A program made the position numbers and the translations under genes. The notes beneath the pieces are model-generated. The model saw only the letters and a program-made list of their open reading frames with translations, was not told the DNA's origin and did no database searches. Positions 1 to 11,577 of a stretch of 64,000 nucleotides of DNA are shown piece by piece (the first letter of the stretch is position 1; every line of letters starts with the position of its first letter). The DNA comes from Microbacterium enclense (GTDB lineage Bacteria > Actinomycetota > Actinomycetes > Actinomycetales > Microbacteriaceae). The DNA lies in assembly GCF_001456955.1 (NCBI RefSeq), contig NZ_KQ758468.1, positions 372,001 through 436,000 on the forward strand. The letters run 5' to 3'.

Positions 1-28
1 GGCGACGAGGGGTGACGATTTCGCTCAT
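1..28 (-). CDS. Possible N-terminus of a gene leaving the left edge
   Basis: An ATG reading leftwards at position 28 opens a frame beginning MSEIVTPRR that stays open to the window edge. An AGGA stretch lies about 8 bases upstream of the ATG on the minus strand and could be a ribosome binding site. Only nine residues are visible, so no family can be named. It would be divergent from the RNase gene. Confidence 0.3.
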
Positions 29-155
29 GCCGCAATCCTGCCACCGCGCAGTTTCGGGGTCGCTGAGGGCGCGGCATCCGCACCGTACGGCAGCGCCGAG
101 GGCGTTCCGCGGACGGCGAACGGACGCGTCCGCTGGTCGTGACGCCGGTCCGTGC

Positions 156-161
156 GATAAT
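156..161 (+). promoter_or_regulatory. Candidate -10 element for the RNase E/G gene
   Basis: GATAAT resembles the TATAAT consensus. If used, transcription would start near 168 and leave an untranslated leader of about 180 nt before the chosen start at 349. No good -35 is visible. The E. coli rne leader mediates autoregulation; whether this one does is inference. Confidence 0.35.
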
Positions 162-348
162 GAAGGCTGATGTGACCGCGGCCGCGCTGCAGGAACATCA
201 CCAGAAGACTTCGGGCGATGACCGCCCTTCGCAGCACGCGCCACAGGCCTGCTGCAGACCGAATGAGTTCGCGGCCCCGCCGGGTGCGGCGCCGCATGAG
301 ATTTCGTCGGGCGACGCGCGGTGTCGCCCGCCAGGGAGAAACCCCGAT

Positions 349-3138
349 ATGGCCGATGTGACCGACGATCAGACCCCCGCCGACGAGACGACGCCCGACA
401 CCCCCGACGCACAGTCGCCCGACACCACGGCTCCCACGGAGGCTCCGGCCAACGATGCCGGCTCCGTCGACGAGGAAGAGGCGGCGGTTCAGGATGCCGT
501 CGAGGCCGCTGCCGACGACACCCAGGAACCCGCGGTGCTCGCGGCCGATGCCGCACCGGCCGGCGGCGACGAGACGCCCGCCGCCGACGACGCGACGACG
601 CCCGCAGAGAGTGACGCCCCCGCATCCCCTGACGCCGAGGCGGCGACGGATGCTCCGTCGTCCGACGCGGCGTCCGAAGCCGCTGGCGCACCGGCGGCCG
701 AGGCCGATGACCTGCCCGCGGGCGACGCCGCCGACTCCGCGACCGCCGTCGACAGCGAGGCCACCCCTGCGGCATCCGGTGCCGACGACGCGGCGGCGAG
801 CGAGTCGACGGCCGCCGCGGCGTCAGACACCGAGGCCTCGGCCGAGCCGGCGTCGACCACTGACACGAATGCTCCCGCCGCAACCGAGGCTCCCTCCGAG
901 CCCGCGGCGCCCGCCGAGCCCGGAACCCCCGCCGAGCCCGCGGCGCCCGCCGAGCCCGAAACCCCCGCCGAGCCGCAGAAGCCGGCGCGCCCCACGGCGG
1001 TGTCGCTCGGACTGCTGCCGGAGAACTTCGTCTCGGCCGTGACGACCGCGCTTCACTTCTACGCGCCCGAGCTGCCGCCCCTGCCCGCGCGCGAGACGTT
1101 CTTCGACCGCGACGACCGCGACGACGACGGCCCCGCCGAGCGCGGGTCCGCCAATGCCCGCCGCCGCAACCGCCGCCGCGGCGGCAGCGATGCGACCCCC
1201 GTCGAGCAGAACGACGCGCCCGCCGCGCCCGTGCGCCAGCGCGCCGTCGAGGTCATCACCGAGCCGCAGCGCATCAAAGGCTCGACGCGTCTCGAGGCCA
1301 AGAAGCAGCGTCGCCGTGACGGCCGCGAAGCCGGACGCCGTCGCCCCGTCGTCACCGAGGCCGAGTTCCTCGCACGCCGCGAGGCCGTCGACCGCGTCAT
1401 GGTCGTACGCTCCAAGGCCGGTCGCATCCAGATCGCCGTGCTCGAAGACAACGTGCTTGTCGAGCACTACGTCGCCCGCAACCAGGACGCCTCGCTCATC
1501 GGCAACGTCTACCTCGGCCGTGTGCAGAACGTGCTGCCCAGCATGGAGGCGGCGTTCGTCGACATCGGCCGCGGTCGTAACGCGGTGCTCTACTCCGGCG
1601 AGGTCGACTGGGACGGCGTCGAGACCAACAACCAGCCGCGACGCATCGAGCTCGCGCTCAAGTCGGGCGACCGCGTGCTCGTGCAGGTCACGAAAGACCC
1701 CGTGGGCCACAAGGGCGCTCGTCTGACGAGCCAGATCTCGCTGCCCGGCCGCTACCTCGTCTACGTGCCCAACGGCACGATGAACGGCATCTCGCGCAAG
1801 CTCCCCGACACCGAGCGCGCCCGCCTGAAGAAGATCCTCAAAGAGGTGCTGCCCGAGTCGTCGGGCGTCATCGTCCGCACGGCGGCAGAGGGCGCGACAG
1901 AGGAGCAACTGACGCTCGACGTGCAGCGCCTCACCTCGCAGTGGGAGCACGTCTCCAGCCAGGTCAAGACGATCCAGGCCCCGTCGCTGCTGCACTCCGA
2001 GCCCGATCTGCTGGTCAAGATCGTGCGCGACGTCTTCAACGAGGACTTCACGCGCATGCTCATCCAGGGCGACGAAGCGCTGCAGACGATCTCGAGCTAC
2101 CTCCAGGGCGTCGCGCCCGACCTGCTCGAGCGGGTCGAGAAGTACGAGGGCGAGCAGGACCCGTTCGACGCCTTCCGCGTGACCGAGCAGATCGAGAAGG
2201 CCCTCGACCGCAAGGTCTGGCTGCCCTCCGGCGGATCGCTCGTCATCGACCGCACCGAGGCCATGACCGTCGTCGACGTCAACACCGGCAAGTTCGTCGG
2301 CTCGGGCGGCAACCTCGAAGAGACGGTCACCAAGAACAACCTCGAGGCGGCTGAAGAGATCGTGCGCCAGCTGCGCCTGCGCGACATCGGCGGCATCATC
2401 GTCGTCGACTTCATCGACATGGTCCTCGAGTCCAACCGCGACCTCGTGCTGCGCCGCCTCATCGAGTGCCTCAGCCGCGACCGCACGAAGCACCAGGTCG
2501 CCGAGGTGACCTCGCTGGGTCTCGTGCAGATGACCCGCAAGAAGCTCGGTCTCGGTCTGCTCGAGACCTTCAGCGAGGCGTGCGAGGTGTGCGCCGGTCG
2601 CGGCGTCATCGTGCACCATGACCCGGTGGTCAAGCACCGGCCCGCGGGCTCCCCGAACAGCGGCGGAAACGGCAACGGCTCCTCGAACCGTCGTGGACGC
2701 GGAGGCAACGGCGGCTCGTCCAACAGCACACCGGCGTCCACCGCGAACGGCGGCCAGAACGGTGCCGCGGCGGCCGCGAACGGTGGCACCCACGTCATCA
2801 CCGAGGGCGTGAAGTCCGCGCTCGCGCAGATCGCGGCATCCACCGTCAAGCCGAGCATCGACGACCCCGCCGTCGTCGAGGCGGCCGTCGTGGCATCCGT
2901 CGAGGCCGTGCTCGAAGCCAAGACCGAGAACGAGGCGCCGGCCCCGGCGCGCGAGAAGCGTCCGCGCAAGAAGCGCGAGCCGAAGGCGCCGCGCACCGAG
3001 AAGGACGCGCTGCTGGAGTCGGTGCTCGAGGCGCTTCCCGAGCCGAAAGCCCCCGGTCAGGGGCGCTCCCGCCGCCGCGTGACGACGGCCGCCCTCACCG
3101 GCACCCCCGTCAGCGCGCAGCCGCCCGCCGAGGCGTAG
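349..3138 (+). CDS. rne: Ribonuclease E/G family endoribonuclease
   Basis: Endoribonuclease for mRNA decay and stable RNA processing, 929 aa from the ATG at 349, which is preceded by GGGAGAA 8 bases upstream. An in-frame extension to 139 exists but lacks family sequence. Residues 1 to about 240 are an Ala/Glu/Pro/Asp-rich disordered segment, followed by basic RNA-binding stretches. The catalytic core carries an S1-type RNA-binding region (GNVYLGRVQNVLPSMEAAF), the DNase-I-like metal sites (TVVDVNTGKF and IIVVDFIDM) and the CEVC Zn-link motif that joins protomers. A Gly/Asn/Ser-rich and basic C-terminal tail follows. Actinobacterial enzymes of this class typically place disordered arms on both sides of the core, as here. 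The next gene lies convergently, with a hairpin repeat between them. Identification is firm; E versus G naming is conventional. Confidence 0.96.
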   Translation: MADVTDDQTPADETTPDTPDAQSPDTTAPTEAPANDAGSVDEEEAAVQDAVEAAADDTQEPAVLAADAAPAGGDETPAADDATTPAESDAPASPDAEAATDAPSSDAASEAAGAPAAEADDLPAGDAADSATAVDSEATPAASGADDAAASESTAAAASDTEASAEPASTTDTNAPAATEAPSEPAAPAEPGTPAEPAAPAEPETPAEPQKPARPTAVSLGLLPENFVSAVTTALHFYAPELPPLPARETFFDRDDRDDDGPAERGSANARRRNRRRGGSDATPVEQNDAPAAPVRQRAVEVITEPQRIKGSTRLEAKKQRRRDGREAGRRRPVVTEAEFLARREAVDRVMVVRSKAGRIQIAVLEDNVLVEHYVARNQDASLIGNVYLGRVQNVLPSMEAAFVDIGRGRNAVLYSGEVDWDGVETNNQPRRIELALKSGDRVLVQVTKDPVGHKGARLTSQISLPGRYLVYVPNGTMNGISRKLPDTERARLKKILKEVLPESSGVIVRTAAEGATEEQLTLDVQRLTSQWEHVSSQVKTIQAPSLLHSEPDLLVKIVRDVFNEDFTRMLIQGDEALQTISSYLQGVAPDLLERVEKYEGEQDPFDAFRVTEQIEKALDRKVWLPSGGSLVIDRTEAMTVVDVNTGKFVGSGGNLEETVTKNNLEAAEEIVRQLRLRDIGGIIVVDFIDMVLESNRDLVLRRLIECLSRDRTKHQVAEVTSLGLVQMTRKKLGLGLLETFSEACEVCAGRGVIVHHDPVVKHRPAGSPNSGGNGNGSSNRRGRGGNGGSSNSTPASTANGGQNGAAAAANGGTHVITEGVKSALAQIAASTVKPSIDDPAVVEAAVVASVEAVLEAKTENEAPAPAREKRPRKKREPKAPRTEKDALLESVLEALPEPKAPGQGRSRRRVTTAALTGTPVSAQPPAEA

Positions 3139-3244
3139 GAGTCGCTCGAGGTGCCGGGGTCCGGCGTCCCCTCCGATGGGACGCCGGATGCCGGCACCTC
3201 AGCCGTTCCGGGTGGAGTCGGATGCCGCAGCGCGGCTTCCGTCT

Positions 3245-3316
3245 GCCGAGAAACGCCATCTGCACGCTGAAACGCATTGTCTGGGCGTTTCCCCGTGCGG
3301 ATCGCGTTTCTCGCAG
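3245..3316. repeat. Nested inverted-repeat element, GAAACG family
   Basis: Outer arms CTGC-C-GAGAAACG (3245-3255) and CGTTTCTCGCAG (3305-3316) enclose a second imperfect stem, GCACGCTGAAACGC against GCGTTTCCCCGTGC. It lies between the convergent RNase and DUF4031 genes. The same layout with different arm sequence recurs at 33,721. It could act as a bidirectional terminator or be a REP-like element. Confidence 0.75.
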
Positions 3317-3361
3317 TCGGCGGCGACACCGTGCCCGGCGAGCAACCACCGCGGCATCCCC

Positions 3362-3637
3362 TCAGGCGCCGTACCGCCGCTCGCGCGCGGTGATGCGGAG
3401 GCCGGAGGCGCGCAGGCGGCGCACGAGCTCCTTGCCGCCGATGTGCTCGGCGCCGGCCGCGACCAGATCGGCGTGGCGCTCGTCGGGGACGTCGTAGTGG
3501 TCGCGGTCGAACGCGCGGCGAGGGATTCCCGCCGCGGCGGCGAAGGCGTGCAGTTCATCGAGGTCGCTGTCGCTCACGAGGTGCGCCCACAGGCGTCCGT
3601 GCGCGGGCCACTGCGGGTCGTCGATGAGGATCGCCAT
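3362..3637 (-). CDS. DUF4031 domain protein
   Basis: A 91-aa protein starting MAILIDDPQWPAHGRLWAHL, which matches DUF4031, a short family of unknown function. Recognisable features are the DDPxWPxHGxxWxHLVSD opening and a central region rich in Asp, His and Arg (RAFDRDHYDVPDERH). No signal peptide or membrane segment is present, so it should be cytoplasmic. The gene stands alone, convergent with the RNase gene and divergent from rplU. Its start codon lies 6 nt after a TAGGAT hexamer, so the mRNA is probably leaderless. Its role is unknown; an enzyme or nucleic-acid function cannot be claimed from sequence alone. Confidence 0.85.
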   Translation of the reverse strand: MAILIDDPQWPAHGRLWAHLVSDSDLDELHAFAAAAGIPRRAFDRDHYDVPDERHADLVAAGAEHIGGKELVRRLRASGLRITARERRYGA

Positions 3638-3643
3638 CCCGCG

Positions 3644-3649
3644 ATCCTA
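3644..3649 (-). promoter_or_regulatory. -10 hexamer for leaderless DUF4031 mRNA
   Basis: On the minus strand TAGGAT is followed by 6 nt and then the ATG at 3637, the spacing expected when transcription starts at the first base of the start codon. No clear -35 is visible. Confidence 0.5.
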
Positions 3650-3674
3650 CGGTCGACACGCGGGTCGGATGCTT

Positions 3675-3703
3675 TTGCCGGATGCCGTCCGGTGAGCTAA
3701 ACT
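3675..3703 (+). promoter_or_regulatory. Promoter of the rplU-rpmA operon
   Basis: TTGCCG (3675-3680), a 17-base spacer and TAAACT (3698-3703) form one of the best housekeeping-sigma promoters in the window. Transcription would start near 3710, giving a leader of about 140 nt before rplU. Confidence 0.7.
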
Positions 3704-3704
3704 T

Positions 3705-3785
3705 GACCCTTGGTGCGTCGCGTCCGCCCTACGGGAGCGTGACCCCGCTGACTTTCGTCGGCCGGATCGCACCGAGACTTGGGTC
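3705..3785 (+). promoter_or_regulatory. Structured 5' leader of rplU
   Basis: GACCC (3705-3709) can pair with GGGTC (3781-3785), and GGTGCG (3712-3717) with CGCACC (3768-3773), closing a multi-branched domain about 64 nt upstream of the rplU start. Ribosomal protein operons often use such leaders for autoregulation. A role here is inferred from position and pairing only. Confidence 0.45.
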
Positions 3786-3849
3786 ATCAGACCCTCCCAA
3801 CGTCATCAGACAACCGGAGCCCCGCGCTCCCGAATGAAACAGGTGTGAA

Positions 3850-4158
3850 GTGGTTTACGCAGTTGTGCGCGCCGGCGGCCGCCAGGAGAAGGTCCAGGTC
3901 GGCACGGTCGTCGTGCTCGACCGCCAGAAGGCGAAGATCGGCGAGAGCATCCAGCTGCCCGCCGTTCTGTTCGTCGACGGCGACGCGGTCACGACCGACG
4001 CCGACAAGCTCGCGAAGGTCTCGGTCACGGCCGAGGTGCTCGGCGAGGAGCGCGGTCCGAAGATCGTGATCCAGAAGTTCAAGAACAAGACCGGCTACAA
4101 GAAGCGCCAGGGCCACCGCCAGGACCTCACGCGCGTCAAGATCACCGGCATCAAGTAA
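3850..4158 (+). CDS. rplU: 50S ribosomal protein L21
   Basis: L21, a 23S rRNA-binding large-subunit protein, 102 aa as usual. The GTG start gives [20 protein letters not shown], the conserved L21 N-terminus, and the C-terminus carries the [16 protein letters not shown] signature. It is the first gene of rplU-rpmA, with rpmA 18 bases downstream, and sits behind a strong promoter and a structured leader. The L21-L27-Obg order is widely conserved and ties ribosome large-subunit assembly to the GTPase ObgE. Confidence 0.98.
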   Translation: MVYAVVRAGGRQEKVQVGTVVVLDRQKAKIGESIQLPAVLFVDGDAVTTDADKLAKVSVTAEVLGEERGPKIVIQKFKNKTGYKKRQGHRQDLTRVKITGIK

Positions 4159-4176
4159 GAGCCAGGAGACGCAGAG

Positions 4177-6907
<2,731 letters not shown>

Positions 6908-6911
6908 GCGC

Positions 6912-8171
6912 ATGACCGTCATCGCCGCCTCCGTCGACGAGCGCCTGCGTCTGGCGAAAGACGCGGCGCGCGAGATCGCCCTGCTCGATTCCGCGCAGAA
7001 GAGCGCGCTGCTGATCGCCGTCGCCGACGCGCTGATCGCCGCCTCCGACGACATCGTCGCTGCCAACTCCGACGATCTCGCGCGCGGGCGGGCGGATGCC
7101 ATCGGCGAGGCGCTGCTCGACCGTCTTCGTCTCGACGACAAGCGCGTGGCTGCACTGGCCGCCGCCGTGCGCGACGTCGCCGTGCTGCCCGACCCGGTCG
7201 GGCGCGTGCTCGATGAGCGCACCCTGCCGAATGGGCTGCGCCTGCAGAAGGTCGCGGTGCCCTTCGGCGTGGTGGGCTCGATCTACGAGGCGCGACCCAA
7301 CGTCACGGTCGACATCGCCTCGCTCGCACTGCGCTCCGGCAACGCCGTGGTGCTGCGTGGGGGATCCGCGGCGCAGAGCACCAACGCGGTGCTCGTCGCC
7401 GTCATGCGCGACGCGCTGCAGACCCAGGGGGTCTCGCCCGAGGCCGTGCAGAGCGTCGACGACTTCGGTCGCGACGGCGCCCGCGCCCTCATGAACGCCC
7501 GCGGACTCGTCGACGTGCTCGTTCCCCGCGGCAGCGCCGGACTCATCGAGACCGTCGTCACCGAGTCCTCGGTTCCGGTCATCGAGACGGGCGCGGGCGT
7601 CGTGCACGTCTTCCTCGACGCGACAGCCCGCGACGACTGGGCCCGCGACATCGTCCTGAACGCCAAGACGCAGCGCCCGAGCGTATGCAACGCCGTCGAG
7701 ACCGTCCTCGTGCACCGCGGGGCCGCCGACCGTCTGCTGCCGGAGCTGCTGGCATCCCTGTCGGACGCCGGCGTCACCGTGCACGGCGATGAGGCCACCC
7801 GCGCGCACGACGAGCGCGTCGTCGCCGCCACCGACGACGACTGGGCCCGCGAGTACGGCACGCTCGACCTCGCCGTACGCGTCGTCGACGACCTCGACGA
7901 CGCCCTCGCCCACATCCGCCGCTTCTCGACCCACCACACCGAGTCGATCGTCACCGCCGACCAGGCCGCGGCCGACCGCTTCCTCGCCGAGGTCGACTCG
8001 GCCGTGGTACTCGTCAACGCGTCGACGCGCTTCACCGACGGGGGCGAGTTCGGCTTCGGCGCCGAGGTCGGCATCTCGACCCAGAAACTGCACGCCCGCG
8101 GCCCCATGGGTCTCGCCGAGCTCACGAGCACCAAGTGGCTCGGGCGCGGCGACGGCCAGGTCCGCGCCTGA
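6912..8171 (+). CDS. proA: Glutamate-5-semialdehyde dehydrogenase
   Basis: NADPH-dependent reduction of glutamyl-5-phosphate to glutamate semialdehyde, the second step of proline synthesis, 419 aa, a usual length. An aldehyde-dehydrogenase fold is visible: VPFGVVGSIYEARPNVTVD, LRSGNAVVLRGGS, the SSVPVIETGAGVVHVF region, and the catalytic cysteine in KTQRPSVCNAVETVLVH. The C-terminus has FGFGAEVGISTQKLHARGPMG. It follows proB by 4 bases. The start is supported by both position and the preceding -10-like hexamer. Confidence 0.97.
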   Translation: MTVIAASVDERLRLAKDAAREIALLDSAQKSALLIAVADALIAASDDIVAANSDDLARGRADAIGEALLDRLRLDDKRVAALAAAVRDVAVLPDPVGRVLDERTLPNGLRLQKVAVPFGVVGSIYEARPNVTVDIASLALRSGNAVVLRGGSAAQSTNAVLVAVMRDALQTQGVSPEAVQSVDDFGRDGARALMNARGLVDVLVPRGSAGLIETVVTESSVPVIETGAGVVHVFLDATARDDWARDIVLNAKTQRPSVCNAVETVLVHRGAADRLLPELLASLSDAGVTVHGDEATRAHDERVVAATDDDWAREYGTLDLAVRVVDDLDDALAHIRRFSTHHTESIVTADQAAADRFLAEVDSAVVLVNASTRFTDGGEFGFGAEVGISTQKLHARGPMGLAELTSTKWLGRGDGQVRA

Positions 8172-8176
8172 CCGCC

Positions 8177-8182
8177 TAAAAT
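8177..8182 (+). promoter_or_regulatory. Candidate -10 for the small membrane gene and nadD
   Basis: TAAAAT lies 39 bases before the next start, after the proA stop. No convincing -35 is seen. GGAG just before the ATG at 8222 would serve as ribosome binding site. Confidence 0.35.
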
Positions 8183-8221
8183 GGCTTTGCGCGCTGCGCA
8201 GACCACTCGAACGGAGTACTG

Positions 8222-8446
8222 ATGACTTTCGCCACGCTTCTCGCCCACGCAGCCGAAGAGGGCGGTCACCACGGCGGCAACGTGCAGGCCGAGACCTTCT
8301 GGATCGGTGCCGTGGCGTTCGTGGTCTTCGTGTGCCTGAGCCTGGTCACGCTGTCGTATCGCAACGTGGCCAACCGTCACGCGCACAAGGCCGAGGCCTA
8401 CACGCAGAAGCACGGCACGCCCGTCCCCGAGGCGCACGGCCACTGA
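8222..8446 (+). CDS. Small single-pass membrane protein
   Basis: A 74-aa protein of unknown function. It has a short N-terminal stretch with several His and Gly residues (EEGGHHGGN), one strong membrane segment at about residues 28-46 ([19 protein letters not shown]), and a basic, His-rich tail ending AHGH. The charge pattern suggests the C-terminus lies in the cytoplasm. It sits between proA and nadD and ends 10 bases before nadD, so they are likely co-transcribed. Small genes at this place are familiar in related genomes, but no family name can be given. Confidence 0.75.
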   Translation: MTFATLLAHAAEEGGHHGGNVQAETFWIGAVAFVVFVCLSLVTLSYRNVANRHAHKAEAYTQKHGTPVPEAHGH

Positions 8447-8456
8447 GGCCCACCGT

Positions 8457-9053
8457 ATGTCGGTGACGCGCGCCCCTCGCATCGGGGTCATGGGTGGGAC
8501 GTTCGATCCCATCCATCACGGTCACCTCGTCGCCGCGTCCGAGGTCGCGCAGTCGTTCGACCTCGACGAGGTGGTGTTCGTCCCCACGGGCCGCCCGTGG
8601 CAGAAAGACGACGTCACCGAGAGCGAGCACCGCTACCTCATGACGGTGATCGCGACGGCATCCAATCCGCAGTTCACCGTCAGCAGGGTCGACGTGGACC
8701 GCGCCGGCCCGACCTACACGATCGACACGCTGCGCGACCTCAAGCAGCAACGTCCGGGCGCCGAGCTGTTCTTCATCACCGGGGCCGACGCCGTCGCGCA
8801 GATCCTCAGCTGGCGCAACCACCAGCAGTTGTGGGATCTGGCGCACTTCGTCGCCGTGTCCCGCCCCGGGCACGTCTTGAACACCGAGGGCCTTCCCTCC
8901 GAGAACGTGAGCCAGCTGGAGATCCCCGCCCTGTCGATCTCGTCCACAGACTGCCGCGCCCGCGTGCGCCGAGGACACCCGGTGTGGTACCTCGTGCCCG
9001 ACGGCGTCGTGCAGTACATCGCGAAGCACCATCTCTACCGGAGTAAAGCATGA
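8457..9053 (+). CDS. nadD: Nicotinate-nucleotide adenylyltransferase
   Basis: NadD converts nicotinate mononucleotide and ATP to deamido-NAD, the committed late step of NAD synthesis; 198 aa, normal length. The nucleotidyltransferase motif [15 protein letters not shown] is at residues 10-24, and the second signature [12 protein letters not shown] near the C-terminus matches the ISSTxIR motif region. Its stop overlaps the next start as ATGA. NadD adjacent to rsfS is a widespread arrangement; here one gene intervenes. Confidence 0.96.
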   Translation: MSVTRAPRIGVMGGTFDPIHHGHLVAASEVAQSFDLDEVVFVPTGRPWQKDDVTESEHRYLMTVIATASNPQFTVSRVDVDRAGPTYTIDTLRDLKQQRPGAELFFITGADAVAQILSWRNHQQLWDLAHFVAVSRPGHVLNTEGLPSENVSQLEIPALSISSTDCRARVRRGHPVWYLVPDGVVQYIAKHHLYRSKA

Positions 9054-10147
9054 GCACTCCCGACACCCCCGAGACGCCCGCCCTGACCCGCCGTCAGCTG
9101 CGCGAGTTGCGTCAGACCGGCGCGACGCCGATCATCACGCCGCAGATGCAGGCAGCCGAGGCGCCCGTCGAGCTTGAGGCCCCGACCGTCGAGCCCGAGG
9201 CGGCGCCCGCGTTCGAGCCCGACGCGGCGCCCGCATCAGAGCCTCAGGCGGCGCCCGCCTCCGAGCCCGAGGCGCCGTCCGTCATCGAGGCGGTGCCGGG
9301 AGGCGACGCCGAGAGCGCGGCCGCCGAGACGCCGGTCGCCGAGAAGCGCCCCGACAGCGCCGCTTCCGCCGATCGCCCGGCCCCGATCGACGAGTCCGCG
9401 CCGGCCGCCGCCTTCGGCGCGTACTCCGATGCCTCCGCCGATCTCGGTGTCGCCGGTCTCACGCGCCGGCAGGCGCGCGCCCAGGAGAAGATCCGCACCG
9501 CGTCCGTCCCCGTCATCAGCCCCGACCTCGAGCCGTCGCGCCCGCTCGTCGGCGCCGCGCCGACGCCGGACGAGTCGGCTCGGCCCGCCATCTTCCGTCC
9601 GGCGGCGGCCGATGAAGCCGCGCCCGCCGAGACGCCCGCTCCGTCGGTCGTGAACCCGGCCCTCGGTTCCGAGCTGCTGCAGGGTGAGACGCCCGACGTC
9701 ACTCTGCCCGCGTCGTTCGATCAGCTCCTGTCCCGCACCACGGGGGCGACGGGAACCGTCTCGACTCCGAACTCGCTGATCCTTTCGCAGACGCCGGCGG
9801 GGGTCCCTCTCGTCGGCCCGGTCAACGCGACCGGCGAGATCATGATCACGGGCACGTTCGATCTGCCCGCCGGACTCGGCTCGGTCGGGCACGCCCCCGG
9901 CACCACCGACGGACGCGATGCCGACGCCGTCCTCCTCGACGGCGAACTCCCCGCCGCCTCGTCGCCCACCCCGATCGCCGCCAGCGCCGCGATCAGCACC
10001 GTCAAGCAACCCGGCGAGATCATTCGCCCCCCGGCACCCGAGAAGGGGAGCAAGCTCCTCATCGCCCTCATCATCACGACGGGCGTTCTCGCACTGGGGG
10101 TGGCCGTCACCCTCGGCCTCGCCTTCACGACAGGAGTCTTCCGATGA
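9050..10147 (+). CDS. Disordered single-pass membrane protein with duplicated LTRRQ motif
   Basis: A 365-aa protein of unknown function. Most of it is low-complexity Ala/Pro/Glu sequence, followed by one C-terminal membrane segment (about residues 335-360) with only a few residues after it, as in tail-anchored proteins. A short motif occurs twice: [20 protein letters not shown] at residues 12-31 and [20 protein letters not shown] at about 137-156. The two copies, separated by disordered linker, suggest repeated binding to one partner. It overlaps nadD and rsfS by ATGA at both ends, so it is translationally coupled to both. No enzymatic motif is visible. Confidence 0.8.
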   Translation: MSTPDTPETPALTRRQLRELRQTGATPIITPQMQAAEAPVELEAPTVEPEAAPAFEPDAAPASEPQAAPASEPEAPSVIEAVPGGDAESAAAETPVAEKRPDSAASADRPAPIDESAPAAAFGAYSDASADLGVAGLTRRQARAQEKIRTASVPVISPDLEPSRPLVGAAPTPDESARPAIFRPAAADEAAPAETPAPSVVNPALGSELLQGETPDVTLPASFDQLLSRTTGATGTVSTPNSLILSQTPAGVPLVGPVNATGEIMITGTFDLPAGLGSVGHAPGTTDGRDADAVLLDGELPAASSPTPIAASAAISTVKQPGEIIRPPAPEKGSKLLIALIITTGVLALGVAVTLGLAFTTGVFR

Positions 10148-10521
10148 CCGCCACCACCAACGGCAAAGAGATGGCGCAGATCGCCGCTCTCGCCGCCGAC
10201 GCGAAGGGTGGCGACGACCTCGTCGCCCTCGACGTGTCGGAGCCGCTTCCCCTCGTCGACGTCTTCCTCCTCGTCACCGGCCGCAACGAGCGCAACGTCG
10301 CCGCGATCGCCGACGAGGTCGAAGAGAAGCTGCTGGAGGCGGGCCACAAGCGTCTGCGCCGCGAGGGCCGTCAGGAGTCCCGCTGGGTGCTGCTCGACTT
10401 CGGCGACCTCGTGGTGCACGTGTTCCACGAGGAGGAGCGCGTCTACTACGGCCTGGAGCGGCTGTGGAAGGACTGCCCCGTCGTGCCCCTCGAGATCCCG
10501 ACGCCGGCGACGGCCGACTGA
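10144..10521 (+). CDS. rsfS: Ribosomal silencing factor RsfS
   Basis: RsfS (Iojap/YbeB family) binds L14 and blocks subunit joining when nutrients are scarce; 125 aa. The family signature is clear: DVSEPLPLVDVFLLVTGRNE, then RREGRQESRWVLLDFGDLVV and VFHEEERVYYGLERLW. The ATG overlaps the preceding stop. It ends the nadD operon, followed by a hairpin and a convergent operon. Conserved linkage of rsfS with nadD supports the call. Confidence 0.96.
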   Translation: MTATTNGKEMAQIAALAADAKGGDDLVALDVSEPLPLVDVFLLVTGRNERNVAAIADEVEEKLLEAGHKRLRREGRQESRWVLLDFGDLVVHVFHEEERVYYGLERLWKDCPVVPLEIPTPATAD

Positions 10522-10537
10522 CCCCTCCGCTGCGCAC

Positions 10538-10592
10538 GCCCTCGGCTCTTTCAACCGGGGGCGTTCGTCGTCCCGGCCGCCCCGGCGAGGGC
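10538..10592. terminator. Hairpin between convergent rsfS and TAXI genes
   Basis: GCCCTCG (10538-10544) pairs with CGAGGGC (10586-10592), and CCGGGG (10555-10560) with CCCCGG (10580-10585). There is no T tract, so termination here would be weak or factor-dependent. Confidence 0.45.
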
Positions 10593-10641
10593 GGTCTCTC
10601 GCGGGGGCACCCGCGCGGGCACGCGGGATGAGCCCGCGCCG

Positions 10642-11577
10642 TCAGCCGTACCGCTCGCGGTAGCGTCGCTCGGCGGCGGGGTGCAGCGCCACCGGAAGGG
10701 TGTCGATCAGACTCGCCGGCGTCAGATATTGGATGCCGAGGGAGCCGGGCGGCACGAGACGCGAGGCGTCGTCGATGAGCACGTCGACCAACCGCCGGGC
10801 GAGGTCGTCGTCGAGGTCGGGGTGGGCGAGCAGCAGGTTGGCGACGCCGATCGCGGGAACGGGGGCGTCCGCGCCGTACACGCCCGCGGGAATGGTGGTC
10901 GCGACGTAGGCATCGGGGTAGCGGCGCAGGAGCTCCGGCAGCGCCGGCGTCGTGTCGAGCACGCGGATCGCGGCACGGCCGGCGAGCTCGGCGATCTGGG
11001 GCGTCGGCACCCCGCCCGACCAGAAGACGGCGTCGATCCGCCCCCGCTCGAGGTCGTCGATCGCGTCGCGGAAGGGCCGTTCGATGGTGAGGGGGACCCC
11101 CTGCCCCGAGGTCAGGCCCGCGGCATCCAGGAGCCGTCGGGCGGTGGCCGCGGCCCCCGATCCGGACGCGCCCAGCGAGACGGTCCGGCCCGCCAGATCG
11201 CTGAGCGAGGTCATCCCATCGGCTGAACGCACGATGCACTGCAGGTAGTTCTGGTACACGCGACCGATGGCGACGAGGTCGGCGCGCGTGCTCGCCGCCG
11301 CAGCCGAGTCGGCGAGCGAGAGCGCCAGGTCGACTCGTCCGGCATCGAGCAGTGCGAGGTTCTCGACGCTGCCCTCGGTGGCCAGTGCGGTGATGCCCAC
11401 GCCGCCGTCATCGGCGGCGACGGCGCTCAGCAGCTCGCCAAACTGCAAGTAGCTGCCGCCGGGCTCGCCGCAGCCGAGAACGAGGTCGCGAGGCCGGACG
11501 GGAGCGCAGCCCGCCAGACCGAGCGCGGCCGCGACCAGACCGACGTGCAGGAACCCGCGTCGGGTGAGCCCCGTCAC
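10642..11577 (-). CDS. TAXI-family substrate-binding lipoprotein, probable sensor partner
   Basis: A 311-aa extracytoplasmic binding protein of the TRAP-associated TAXI family. The GTG at 11577 overlaps the kinase stop (GTGA) and gives VTGLTRRGFLHVGLVAAALG, a signal peptide with a Tat-like RRGFL and a lipobox LAGC at about residue 24. Mature sequence shows the TAXI pattern: LGCGEPGGSYLQFGELL, ALATEGSVENLALLDAGRVD and LVAIGRVYQNYLQCIV. No TRAP membrane subunits lie nearby, so transport is unlikely to be its only job. Its position as last gene of a two-component operon suggests it presents a ligand, perhaps a di- or tricarboxylate, to the sensor kinase. Confidence 0.85.
   Translation of the reverse strand: MTGLTRRGFLHVGLVAAALGLAGCAPVRPRDLVLGCGEPGGSYLQFGELLSAVAADDGGVGITALATEGSVENLALLDAGRVDLALSLADSAAAASTRADLVAIGRVYQNYLQCIVRSADGMTSLSDLAGRTVSLGASGSGAAATARRLLDAAGLTSGQGVPLTIERPFRDAIDDLERGRIDAVFWSGGVPTPQIAELAGRAAIRVLDTTPALPELLRRYPDAYVATTIPAGVYGADAPVPAIGVANLLLAHPDLDDDLARRLVDVLIDDASRLVPPGSLGIQYLTPASLIDTLPVALHPAAERRYRERYG

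Noticed and set aside
139..348. N-terminal extension of the RNase gene to 139
   Set aside because: In frame, but no homologous sequence and no ribosome binding site. The ATG at 349 has GGGAGAA at correct spacing.
823..2793. Long open frame antisense to the RNase E/G gene
   Set aside because: High GC at third codon positions opens long antisense frames. Its translation is Val/Ala/Asp/Arg-rich without any family pattern, while the sense frame has full RNase E/G motifs.
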